A DNA stretch of 64,000 nt from positions 29,542,948 to 29,606,947 of the forward strand of contig OX388314.1 in the NCBI GenBank assembly GCA_947579605.1, in the 5' to 3' direction. Position numbers and translations under genes: made by a program. This stretch comes from Athripsodes cinereus (Eukaryota > Arthropoda > Insecta > Trichoptera > Leptoceridae). Under the pieces are notes generated by a model. It saw only the letters and a program-made list of their open reading frames with translations. It did no database searches and was not told where the DNA came from. The number at the start of each line of letters is the position of its first letter. The stretch's first letter is position 1. Of this stretch, positions 52,771-63,061 are shown in pieces.

Positions 52771-53244
52771 GATGATGAACAGGTGTGAACGGGCGTTTCA
52801 TCGCTAGTGATCACTAGCGATGACGGAGGAAAGAGATTAAGGGTCGTTCACATACGTTCACTTTCAGTGATCACTCCGGATGATCCTCCAAGATGAACAA
52901 GTGTGAACAGGCGTTTCATCAATAGTGATCACTAGCGATGACGGAGGAAAGAGATTACCACTCGTCATAATTTCGATTAAAGGACCTTTCACTGAATCGA
53001 CCATAAACAAGTTTCATCTTATTATTTGTTTTATTCTCTATGAATTTGTATTGAATGTCAGAATCATGTACAAAATTATTATGCAGTCAAGAGCTATATT
53101 AATTTATTTTAAGTGTAATTTTTCATTTTTGAATTTGTTTAATTATTTTTATACGAAAATACGTCAAACTACATACAACATGAGTGAGAGTGTTGACATG
53201 GCAGTGAAAGCATAGGATGAACAAATGTGAACAGACGTGTTCAC
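52771..53244 (+). repeat. GTTCAC-type repeat cluster, target of the 53245 transposon
   Basis: Two ~68-bp direct copies (52771-52838, 52890-52957) contain GATGAACARGTGTGAACRGG, CGTTTCAT and GTGATCACTAGCGATGACGG, AGGAAAGAGATTA. The first has a perfect 24-bp palindrome at 52799-52822. The words continue at 53216-53244 and, after the transposon, at 55949-56035, so the transposon sits in this older repeat. Confidence 0.65.
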
Positions 53245-55948
53245 TAGGGTGGAACACTTTTGTATGAAAAAAAATTTTTTTTCGAATATCGAATTGGAAT
53301 ACCAGGCAAAAGTTGCCTTATATAATTGTAAATAACACCCACTAATTTGGAAGTTCTAGCTCAACAGCAAGAGGTCCCGCCATAGACTTGAAATTTCAAT
53401 TTTTAAGTTTTTACAGACGCTTTGTTAAGTACACCCTATTAACAAAATATTAACTAAATATAATATTTTATGCATTTATATGATAAGATAAAAGTATATT
53501 TTAGTTAATAGAATCATTTATTTTAAAAATATACACAGTTTCAGAAAGTTGTGTCGGTTTGAATAACGTCATTTTTCATAACAAAAATCCTTTTTCGTCT
53601 CAAACTTTGGCATGAGCTTTCGAGACGCTAAATTAGATTTTACAAAACCCTATCTTCTTGTCTTATCGCATACACGTAGAGCTGCTTCTATCACATCTTT
53701 TACTGATCTTTCCACAGCTTGGGTGTGGTAAGGCAGTCTCATTAACTCCAAAAACGATTCTCCTCCATTTTCAATAAGATGTTGTAACTGCTTATCGGAA
53801 ATATTCATCAGTATTGAGATTTCGTATTTATTTTGTTGCCAGTTTATCAAGTCTATGTAAGAACTTGCATTTAAGTCCACTTTTGGCACCTCAAACATGC
53901 GCGAAACAGAATTTTTATTCACTTGACGAGCTTTTAAAATGCGTCTGGCAGCTAGTTCTCTAATGTGCTTACGCGTATCTGTTATCGTACTCAACAACAA
54001 GTTTTCTGGATGAGCAAAGTAACTGTTCCGAAATAAAACCGGGTCCACAATCGCTAACAATTCGTTCGACAGATAGCTAGTGCTGTTAATGAGTTTCCAT
54101 AAATGTTTTGAACCATCTTTAATGCTATACCAATTTGACCTGCAAATGATTTAGATCCTGCTATAGAGCTATCCAAATAGGAAAACAAAGACTCAATAGC
54201 AACTCATTGGCGTATAAGAGACAAATTATCCAATGCAATGGTTGAGATAGTCTATTTTCTAAAGAAACAATCACGCCTCCCACATTCCCTGTATTTGTGG
54301 TTGTTCCATTACATCCAACAGTCATTATACTCTCTGGTGATATATTTTCAGTCGTCAAAAAGCCGTGGATAGCTCTTCCAATATTTCTCGCACTGCCCGA
54401 TGTTGGAAACACATACCCAACATAAACAGAACCTGGTTCTTTAATAATCGAAACATGTTCCTCTTGTACAATCACTTTAAATCTCTTCGATCTTTTTAAA
54501 ACAGTTTTAGCCGTCTGGTTTTTCCTTCCATCAAAATATAAGTCAGGAATTTCTGTTACTCTTTCTTCTGTTAAAATTTGCTCGCAAACTTTCTGCCTTA
54601 TTCTTCTAAGTTTCATCCTGCCCACGACGTTAGTCGACTGTGCCTCAGAGTCAGCATCAGAAGCAGAATATAGAACATTTATGATACGATAACCGCCGCA
54701 GCTCGGTCTGATACTCCGTATCTATCGCATACAATCGTCAAACTATGAAGACTAGCATCCGTGAGCTTTATAGGCTTTTGATCGCGGTGTCAAGACCATC
54801 TGCGGCCGACGAACAAGAAGGAAGGTCAACATTAGAACTAACTTCAGATCTATTTAGCCTATATAAAGAAAAGGAAGTTTCTTTAATTCTTGTATTTGAA
54901 TTATGCCTGATTTCTTGTTTAAGAGCACGTAATCTTCTTTTTTGCAATTTTTTACTCTAGATAAGATCCGTTCTTCATAAAACCATTTGTCTGTTAGTGC
55001 GTTGGTCTTCTAAAAATATTTGTTCCTCTTTTGGCACTTTATTTTCTCTCAAACAAGTACAGTTTACAAATTCTTTACATTTACATGCAGCTATGTCAAA
55101 AAGCTTTGCACTTTGTACTCTGAATTCTTCTACCTTTCTTTCCTTTAGTTTCTTCAAAGACTTTTACAAATTTCAAACAAAATCAAACAAATCAAATCCA
55201 AACATTTTGAGTGATATTTTTTAAGTAACTGTAAAACTCGTTTGTGTGTAACAATTGAAATAGAAGATTTTATTCATACCTAATTCTTCAATTTTTGTTT
55301 CAACTGTTTCGGCACTTTTCCAAAAATGTAGGTTATTTTGTGGTGTTGTTCTTTATTTTTAAGTCTTGTCGAACCCATTCAAAGAATTTCATAACATTCT
55401 CATACGTAAGTAGGATATTCTCCTTGAACTCTGCACTTTCACCAAATATCGGACATTTTAACTTTTGTCTTGTAGAAGTCATATTTATACACTTAAAAAA
55501 CGTAGGTACATCAACTAGTACCTACTGGTGAAAATAATTGACGGGCTACCTTCCACCTTGAGACAATATTATCGACACTAGTTGAAACGAAACACTGCAA
55601 ATTCGTAGATCGAAGCGTGCTGCCCCCGCTTTGTCCCGCACTTTGCTCAACTGTCCCAGTACCAAAGTATATTAAAATGATGAAATATTTGATTGCAACT
55701 GCTAGTTAACTATATTTGAATATGTTTTTGAATAAAATAAACCTATTTTAATAAGTTCTGTATTGTTTTGTAGGCCGCGCAAATAGCCCCTAAATTGTCC
55801 TTTTTGTAAATATTCGATGTCTTTTCGGGGGCTCTTACCGTTGTCTGATAATTTTTATATTTTTAATGCAGGCAATTGATGGCAAAAGGCAACTAAATAC
55901 AACTATTCCAAATCAAAATTCGAGAAAAAAAAATTTCGTTCCACCCTA
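53245..55948. mobile_element. hAT-like transposon with 8-bp TSD
   Basis: Perfect 8-bp repeats GTGTTCAC at 53237-53244 and 55949-55956. Inverted ends TAGGGTGGAACnnnnTTTT with poly-A/T next to them (GAAAAAAAAATTT) and CGAA. Length 2704. The minus strand carries a broken transposase. The TAGGG end plus 8-bp TSD fit hAT; the protein itself belongs to a poorly named insect/Hydra-type family, so the placement is tentative. Confidence 0.75.
53650..55482 (-). pseudogene. Transposase of the 53245 element, broken
   Basis: Pieces in order on the minus strand. From ATG 55480-55482: TRQKLKCPIFGESAEFKENI, ENVMKFFEWVRQDLKIKN, stop. Then 55157-54975: a Cys-rich KLFDIAACKCKEFVNCTCL, PKEEQIFLEDQRTNRQMVL. Then 54625-54161: LYFDGRKNQTAK, EEHVSIIKEPGSVYVGYVFP, MTVGCNGTTTNTGNVGGVIV, RLSQPLHWIICLLYANELLL. 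Then 54060-53650: NLLLSTITDTRKHIRELAAR, LRLPYHTQAVERSVKDVIEA, ending VCDKTRR. The FDGRK...GCNGTTTNTG pair looks like an RNase H-like (DDE) core with the second Asp changed to Asn (GCDGT in relatives). About 150 residues are missing near 54100, where SIAGSKSFAGQIGIAL remains in another frame. Confidence 0.65.
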
Positions 55949-56229
55949 GTGTTCACTTTCGATGAACAGGTTTGACCCTGACACTCTGGATGATCATCCA
56001 AAGTGAAGCAATGTGAATGCTACTTTACTATAACGACTTATTTTATAGAACATACCGAAGTTTATAATCTTACAAGGGCATTTTGAACTTCTTGGGTATT
56101 AATTATAACAGGTATTGGTACCGATGATTGTTTATGTCAATACTGGATACTTGTCGGTCGTACGGTAATTTATTACGGGGAATGTGATCAGTACAGTATT
56201 TAAACTACGCATCGGCTATTCGTCAGTAA

Positions 56230-56420
56230 CAGGAATTACTGTCACTGTCACTGTCACTGTCAAATAATGACAGTTTTGACCTTGAAGTATTTTACAGTAA
56301 ATTATGTAAACAAAACGGCATGGTTTTGACGTCTGTCAATTCAGTGGCTATACGTAAGGAATTTTATGCAAAGATAAACAAAGCCACGCTGTTTTGACGT
56401 CTGTCAATATTGGCAGCAGT
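56230..56420 (+). repeat. Left arm of a 4.2-kb inverted repeat unit
   Basis: ACTGTCAAATAATGACAGTT, ATGTAAACAAAACGGCATGG, TTTTGACGTCTGTCAA (twice, ends 56342 and 56407), AGTGGCTATACGTA. The reverse complement of the same order stands at 60230-60380. A CACTGTCACTGTCACTGTC run starts the arm. Confidence 0.7.
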
Positions 56421-56429
56421 GTGACCAGA

Positions 56430-57130
56430 TTTGGTAGTTTCCTACTTTTTTGGTAGTTTTTGAGGCATTTGCAAGAATGTTTAGTAGTATTTTGGCAGTT
56501 TTTGTATTTAGTCGGCAAATTATCGGGTACTTGGGAAAAGTACCCGATACTTACTGATCGAAAATAATTGTCGGTACAAATACGGGATACATTTTAGAAA
56601 AAGGTACTGCGAGAAAATATTGTTGAAGAAAACCGAGGAGTTTTTGAAATACTTCAAATTCCTATACCATTTTGAAAATTCGGCGACGGGGGGGTAGAAA
56701 TTTAAGCGAATAACTTTTTTTCAATAGTCGGTATGAAAGTATCCGAAAAGTAACAACAGTCGGTACAAATATCCGGTAAAAAGGTACTATGCTAAAATAT
56801 TGTTTAACAAAACCGAGGAGTTCTTGAAATACTTCAAATTCCTATAACATTTTAAGAATTTAGTAGTTTTTGACTTCCCCATTTAGTAGTTTTTGAAAAT
56901 AAAATCTGGACACACTGATTGGCAGTCGTAATGTGCGGCCCGGCCGCACAATATACTCCAAATATGGAACATTTGATAACTTAACTTCACCTTAAAACTT
57001 CCACCCCCCCCCCCTCGTCGTTAAATTTTCAAAATGGTTTAGGAATTTGAAATGTTTCAAAACTCCTCGGTTTTCTTTTAGAGTATTTTCTCAAAATACC
57101 TCTTTCAAAAAAGTATCGGATACTTATACC
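56430..57130. repeat. Three-copy inverted/direct repeat around ACCGAGGAGTTTTTG
   Basis: AAACCGAGGAGTTTTTGAAA, TACTTCAAATTCCTATA, CATTTTGAAAATT recur at 56630-56690 and 56810-56855 and, inverted, at 57015-57085. A C13 run lies at about 57003-57015 and a GTGCGGCCCGGCCGCAC palindrome at 56933-56949. Non-coding. Confidence 0.6.
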
Positions 57131-57617
57131 GACTTTTATTAAAAAAAGTGTGTTATAGTCATAGATTTTTATATATAATACCTAGATGGAGTACTCGTAT
57201 GTATTTTCACTGTAATAAAGTGAGGCACCATTTTTCGGTACTTTTGACAGATCGGTTGGCGAAAAGAAGTGCGCTAAATCGCTTAAAACGTCGACAAGAA
57301 CTTCAAAAAATGTCCAATTACGTTTTTATAAATGTAAAAATGATATATTTTTATAAAAATGCGAGAAATACTTCATAAAATGTAGGAAACACCATACGCT
57401 TTCGCCAACCGTTCTGTCAAAAATTCATCGATTTTTTGCTTCACTTTTGTAAATGAGTCAGGGTTCTAGGTTTTGTATGGAATTCTGTGGTTATAGTTAA
57501 CCATAAACATATTTTGCAATTTCTCTATGGAAAAGTTCACCATAGATAAATTTTATAATTTCTTTCTTTTTTCTATGTAATTACGGACAAATAGCCTTTG
57601 CCTTTAAACTATTTTTT

Positions 57618-57817
57618 NNNNNNNNNNNNNNNNNNNNNNNNNNNNNNNNNNNNNNNNNNNNNNNNNNNNNNNNNNNNNNNNNNNNNNNNNNNNNNNNNNN
57701 NNNNNNNNNNNNNNNNNNNNNNNNNNNNNNNNNNNNNNNNNNNNNNNNNNNNNNNNNNNNNNNNNNNNNNNNNNNNNNNNNNNNNNNNNNNNNNNNNNNN
57801 NNNNNNNNNNNNNNNNN
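57618..57817. other. Assembly gap, 200 N
   Basis: Exactly 200 N, a scaffolding spacer of arbitrary length. The reading frames running through it are meaningless. The left end of the following hAT-like element probably lies in the gap. Confidence 0.99.
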
Positions 57818-59690
57818 TTGTAACGAATATCTGTATCCGCATCCGAAAAATATCCGCATCCGAAAAATATCCGCATCTGCAAATTTTATTTAAATAGCTA
57901 GGAATCCGCATCCTTAAACATTTTTTGAGGATACCATGCCAAGCCAGATACATTTCTAAAATAAAATATTGAAAATATATTTTTCGTACTAATTCTATCC
58001 TGGTCGATATAACAGGTATGCTAGTTCAAAGATGTGCTTCACATTTGTACAATAGTTTTTTTTTATATAATACATTCTACTATTTTTGTGTACTATGCTA
58101 ACGACGTAATCATGTTTCCCCCATTGAATACCTGCCAAATACTAAGTTTCCTACAAAAGGCAAGTATTTGTAAAACATGCCATATAAGACATTTAATATC
58201 TTCAATTCAGTAATGAAGTAAACCACCCATTCTGAATGAATGTCTGTTAGCTTTAGTTGTTACGGAGAAGACTATCAGCATGTTTACTGCATGCGGTACT
58301 TGTGGGAAAACGCTACGATGGTGCGAATGAATGATGTTACCTGCTCTTACTCATTTCAAATGTAGAATTTCCGTCGTCGAACATTTTAATAATTAAAGTT
58401 TACGGAAACTTATATCGATACATTGGCAAATAAAAATATTTTTTTATTTGCCAACGTATCGATATAATTGAAATCTTTTAAGAAAAACCCGAAAATTTAC
58501 ATCATATTAAATTAAATAAGAAAATTGTCATTTTCACGCGATTTTTTTCCAGAATAGGCTCTTTTGAACATTTTTTTTAGAAGAAGAAATGAATTATTCT
58601 AAGGCAACACTTATTTTCAATAGATGATCTAATTGATGGTATTATTTCGAAAAATCTAAAATTTATGGGCATGTTCATAAAAAAAATACTCGTTTTTCTT
58701 TCTTTTTCAAAATTAAGATATATTCATTTTTATAAATGAGGTTGCAGATATCCTTGTCACCAAGGGAGTGAAGCAAGGCTGTGTCATGTCTCCGTGGCTG
58801 TTCAAACTATTATTCGACTACTGTATGCGACCTGTGAAAGAGATTGATGTTGGTGTCGAGTTTAATGGGTCTCGAGTGAATGCATTGATGTACGCAGATG
58901 ATTTGGTGCTAATGGCTGAGATTGAAAGGGATTTCCAATTTAAATGTTTGGAGCAAGTAAACGAGTATTCACATTTGGGAAGTATCCATGTTTGCGAGGG
59001 ATGAAAGATACGATAGGGACATTGAAAGAAGGAAAGTGGCCGGTGCTAGAGTGGACGGTGCACTTCGACCCATTGTCAGCAATGGCAATGTGTCGAACAT
59101 GGCTAAAATGCTGGTGCAAAATACCATTTTGGTACCATCAATTGCGTATACAAGCGAGACAAGGACGTGGTTGAAGGACAAAAGTGGAATAAATACAATG
59201 GAGATGCGATCGTTAAGAAGAATGGTTGGTAGAATGCTGCGTGATAAGAATAAAGAATGAGCGGATGCAAGAAGAGTGTTGTGGACAGAATGCGCATGAA
59301 TAAACTACGGTGGTTTGGACATGTTGAACGAATGAGAGAAGTAAGAATGACAAAGAGGATATGCTTTACTGAAAGAAAGGGCGTGAAGCGTGGACGTCCG
59401 AGAACCACATGGCTTGATTACGTGGATCAAATTCTCAAGGACGGCCGTGTGTTGAGTAAGAGGAACCGACGTGCGTGCATAAGAAATTGTATGAGTGTGA
59501 AAGAAATGTGTAAAGATAGATCTTTTTGGCATTCCGTTCTCTCTGCCTACCCCATTTGGGTTTATAGTATAGTATAAAAATTTGCATACTCAAAACAGAG
59601 TCACTCCAGATCCGAATCCGCATCCTCAAAACAGAGTCACTCCAGATCCGAATCCGCAAAGTAACATCCATTACAACCCTACTTTGACGA
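57818..59690. mobile_element. hAT-like non-autonomous element with CCGCATCC repeats
   Basis: After the gap: TTGTAACGAATATCTGTATC CGCATCC, ATATCCGCATCC twice more. At the right, AGATCCGAATCCGCATCC and AGATCCGAATCCGCAAAG end in CATCCATTACAACCCTAC, the complement of GTAGGGTTGTAATGGATG. The TAGGGTTGTAA end is hAT-like. A LINE-A copy and a fold-back at 58410-58467 (TATCGATACATTGGCAAATA and complement) lie inside. Confidence 0.5.
58740..59577 (+). mobile_element. LINE-A, longest copy, with RT palm
   Basis: Plus strand: VTKGVKQGCVMSPWLFKLLF, VNALMYADDLVLMAEIERDF (YADD at about 58893), then a deletion to LEQVNEYSHLGSI, a shift to KVAGARVDGALRPIVSNG, TRTWLKDKSGINTMEMRSLR, RMVGRMLRDKNKE, stop, and a further shift to DRMRMNKLRWFGHVERMREV, RGRPRTTWLDYVDQILKDGR. 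The 5' part with motif A is absent. This copy defines the LINE-A family seen in six other fragments here. Confidence 0.75.
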
Positions 59691-60229
59691 AGTATGGATA
59701 AGCTACTTTTTTAGCAATACATTATTAAGAGTGTTGATAAAATATATGAATGCAAGAAAAGAACTTTGGATACCTATGAATTTTAATGTTATTCGAACTT
59801 TAAACCTGGTTTAACTTATAAGAACTAAAAATAAATTGTCAACATAACATGCTATGGAGAAAAGAGTGAACAATTTTTCTTGAGGTTATGTAGACCTAAA
59901 CAGCGCTTTTTATTTAAAAATAAAACATCCTTGTTGTAGTACCAATAGATCTAAAGTTCGCAAACGGTGAGTTCATAAACCTTAAACGACTCTAAATCGT
60001 TTTATTACACTTTATCCGGTTATGGAAACTTATTTGTTCTCAGACAAAATACACGAACTTAATGCTACTTTATACGGGTAAATGCCTCTAAAACATGAAA
60101 TATACAAGTCGACAAATGTGTAAATGAAATTGCACTATTCAAACATTGAAAATGTGCTTCCTCAATTAAGTAATCGCTTGTAAAGGAAATTAAACTGATA
60201 ACGATCAATCCACACGGACGACATATGCC

Positions 60230-60380
60230 ACAGATTTCGATAATTTGACAGACGTCAAAATAGTGTGGCATTGTTTACAAAAAAATACGTACGTTTAGCC
60301 ACTTATTTGACAGACGTCAAAGCAGCGTGCTTTTGTTTACATAAAACCAACTGTCAAATTTGACAGTTGACAGTTCCTAT
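60230..60380 (-). repeat. Right arm of the 4.2-kb inverted repeat unit
   Basis: On the minus strand: ACTGTCAAATTTGACAGTTG, TTATGTAAACAAAAGCACGC, TGCTTTGACGTCTGTCAAAT, AGTGGCTAAACGTACGT, ACTATTTTGACGTCTGTCAAA. Paired with 56230-56420. The TTTGACGTCTGTCAA words include a CRE-like TGACGTC. Confidence 0.7.
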
Positions 60381-60451
60381 ACGTATGAATAGCACGGGCG
60401 TAAAAAAAATGTACAGAAATTATAGCTAGAAATAAAAACAAATTTTGATAG

Positions 60452-60457
60452 TTTTAT
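60452..60457 (-). promoter_or_regulatory. Poly(A) signal AATAAA for the THAP-like gene
   Basis: AATAAA on the minus strand about 130 bases after the stop codon at 60584-60586. Position and strand fit the end of the three-exon gene. Confidence 0.45.
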
Positions 60458-60583
60458 TGAATATATAAAAATAAACAGGAGAAACTGAGTGATTTATAAT
60501 AATAACAAAATGCATTGTAATTAACATACAACAAACTCAAAGCCTTCTGAAGAGCACTAACTTGTTGAGTGACTGGATGTATG

Positions 60584-61734
60584 CTATGGTAGGTTGAAGA
60601 CATGTTGCACAGGTGGATTGATGTACGAACTCACATCTATCCTGTCAACTGTTGGTATTATATTGTCAACTGGAGGTATTGAATATTCAGCTACTGGCAC
60701 CAAACTCTCAATTGCTGATGTTGTAGGTACTCTCAATTGCAGACAATATTCTGCGATCTTTCTCTGAAACATAAAAAAATACCATATAAGTACTTGTATA
60801 CGCTGATCCACAATAGTAATCCACACTGAGCGACATAAATCAACCAACATTTTAAATTAATTCTACACAATTTTATAATAATGTACATAATATTATTTAG
60901 AATAGCTTCACAAAACTCTTGAAAATATTTTGCTATGCAGGTTGTATTGTGAGTGTGGCAAGAGTTATTATTTTACACATGTATTATGTAATTAGAGATA
61001 AATAACTCCAAGATGACAGGGTCCAGGTTTGCAAGGACAGGTGCATGTTATTTCACAGCGTATCTATGATGATCAATGTGTGGCTTTATGTCATCTCTAC
61101 ATACATTCTCTATCTCTAAGCACAAGAGAAGCTGTGTTACGGAGTAAAGATTAGATATATCTAAATGAATAATATAAAACATACTAACTTGCAACTGAGT
61201 GGGAAACCCAGGATATTTTGTAAGAATGACGTTTTTCTCCAACCTCGCAGAAAAACGAGATGTTTTTGAACACAAAACACTATGTTTACTTGGTGTCAAA
61301 TATTGGATAATGTCCAGTTTCTCCTTTCTGGATCCTTTGGAAAACTACAAAAAATGATTTTGTTTATAAACATGCTATAATATCATTAACCTGATCAGAT
61401 TTGTATGCATGAAACATTTCATTCTAACGGGTAAAAAAACCAAACATCAGATTGTAGGTTCTTTGTATTGTCAGATGACAGAATGGAAAACAAGTTACAT
61501 GTGTACATATAGGAGAATAAGGACAGATAATTACATAGAACGTTTATAACATTATTATGATCATTTATAAGTATACGAATTATAATATAAACGACTTTAA
61601 AATCGCAATATATATTAAGATAAAAACTACAATACAAAACAACTTACCGAAAATATGACAATCCTGTTTCCTGCGAAAGTTGGATTGGATTTATAACCAC
61701 AACCATTTATAGCGCACATCACCATGTTAATCAT
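60584..61734 (-). pseudogene. Three-exon THAP-type zinc-finger gene or pseudogene
   Basis: Exon 1 61734-61648 (MINMVMCAINGCGYKSNPTF, AGNRIVIFS, donor GTAAGT). Exon 2 61345-61189 after TTTTTTGTAG: FPKDPERRKLDIIQYLTPSK, HSVLCSKTSRFSARLEKNVI, LTKYPGFPTQLQ, donor GTTAGT. Exon 3 60763-60584 after TATGTTTCAG: RKIAEYCLQLRVPTTSAIES ... HVFNLP, stop. FPKDPERRK, PSKHSVLCSK and LxKNxxxTKYPGFP are THAP-domain hallmarks, a C2CH DNA-binding zinc finger. Two faults: exon 1 joins exon 2 one base out of frame, and the ligand His after CSK (usually CSKHF) is Thr. Both may mean decay, sequencing error, or a different first exon. The rest of the protein is short and Pro/Val-rich. It could be a host gene or a P-type transposon relic. 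Confidence 0.55.
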
Positions 61735-62119
61735 AAGTCCTATTCTTCTAGATATAAAAACAAAACCCGATATGAAAAATTCAACTGATGTGCAAAAACT
61801 TGATACATTTTTAAAACAACTAAACATACAAGGGTTGGTTCACGGGAACATAAATGTCACTCGATGTCGAGCTACCTGAACGACCATGAAGTTGCAGTGA
61901 GTGGTGAATATAAACCCGGATAATCGTGAATAACTTAGAGCGTTTTTATGACCCAAATGTCATCGTAATGGCGCCATTATTTGTTACGTCTTGTTTTTAT
62001 TATTATTTTATATTGCTTTTATAACTTTTAAAATTATTTTTGTTATTTTGGATTTACTTGTTGTTATAATTTCTTAAATTTGTCAACGTGTAAAAGACGT
62101 AAACTATACTACTACTACT

Positions 62120-62400
62120 ACTATACCATCACGGCATATCCCACAAGTGGGGTAACCAGCAGACCAGCTGCATGTAAGAAACATTCAAGCTGTCCTCTTC
62201 GTGCCAATATAAAATCAAGATATTCAGGATGGGTGGCAAACCTCATCGCTGAATTTAAGATGTACAATGTCTTAATTTTTTCGAATACCTGCCTTTTACA
62301 GGACACTCGAAAACTTAAGGAGAAGAGTGGGAGACCAATTCTTTACCGGGTGCTCCACATATTGTGCTCTATCTTCAATTTATTTTCTACCAATAAGGTA
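62120..62400 (+). repeat. Dispersed repeat family R1, longest copy
   Basis: Starts CATATCCCACAAGTGGGGTA ACCAGCAGACCAGCTGCATG and ends AATACCTGCCTTTTACAGGA CACTCGAAAAC, AAGAGTGGGAGACC, CCGGGTGCTCCAC. The second half recurs at 12800 and 42720; the first half has the TCCCA-AAGTGGGGTA box also present at LINE-A ends. It may be a SINE or LINE 3' end. Confidence 0.5.
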
Positions 62401-62638
62401 ATTGATTGAAAGTTTAAATATTCTTGCCATATTTATTGAATGTAATAAATATGAAATGAAGTAAAAAATATTCAACAATTATTGTATCATGCATATAAAA
62501 AACTGAAATTCATGTCAATATTGTCGATGAAATAACTAAAATATCTTCTTTAAATTCAAACCATTATAGATAAATTATTCACATTTCAATTCCAAAAAGT
62601 AAACAGAAACATTATGTATAAAACCCACAAACTCTCAC

Positions 62639-62822
62639 TGTTAAAAATTAAAATTGGCGCCATTCTGACGGTAGCGCTGTGTACACCATGCCCTTCTTAT
62701 GTGGTGGCGCTGGTGTCGCAGTTGATGAGTGCCTCACCCCATTGTGTTTGTAACTGATCACTATCGTGTTTGCATCCATTAAACCAATTAATAAAAACCG
62801 AAACCTGCGTTTTATTCTAACA
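62639..62822 (+). repeat. 5' LTR of the copia element
   Basis: Begins TGTTAAAAATTAAAATTGGC and ends TTTTATTCTAACA (TGTTA...TAACA inverted ends), 184 bp. AATAAAAA near 62789 may serve as poly(A) signal. The PBS follows directly. The preceding 5 bases CTCAC would be the TSD; the 3' copy is outside the window. A short LTR is within the Ty1/copia range. Confidence 0.75.
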
Positions 62823-62836
62823 GGTTATGGGTCCAG
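62823..62836 (+). other. Primer-binding site (initiator tRNA-Met type)
   Basis: GGTTATGGGTCCAG directly after the LTR CA end resembles the copia-type PBS GGTTATGGGCCCAG, complementary to an internal part of initiator tRNA-Met, with one difference. Confidence 0.6.
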
Positions 62837-63061
62837 ATATACGCCTTTAAAGAAAAGTAAGGTTGCATAGTTCGCCGATAAACGTGCGTCGACAAGTTCA
62901 CAGTAAAAACGCGCGTATCGAACTCCGTAGAAGAACACGCCGACAAAAGTGAGGTTACCTAGTGCATCGGTGAAAACGTGTGCCGACAAGTTTTGAAAAT
63001 TGACAACGGTTGGGCTGCTCAACTAAGAAAGTACCGTGAAACCCACATCAATTAGATCAGG

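Noticed and set aside
57581..57953. Open frames spanning the gap
   Set aside because: They consist mostly of translated N and have no meaning.
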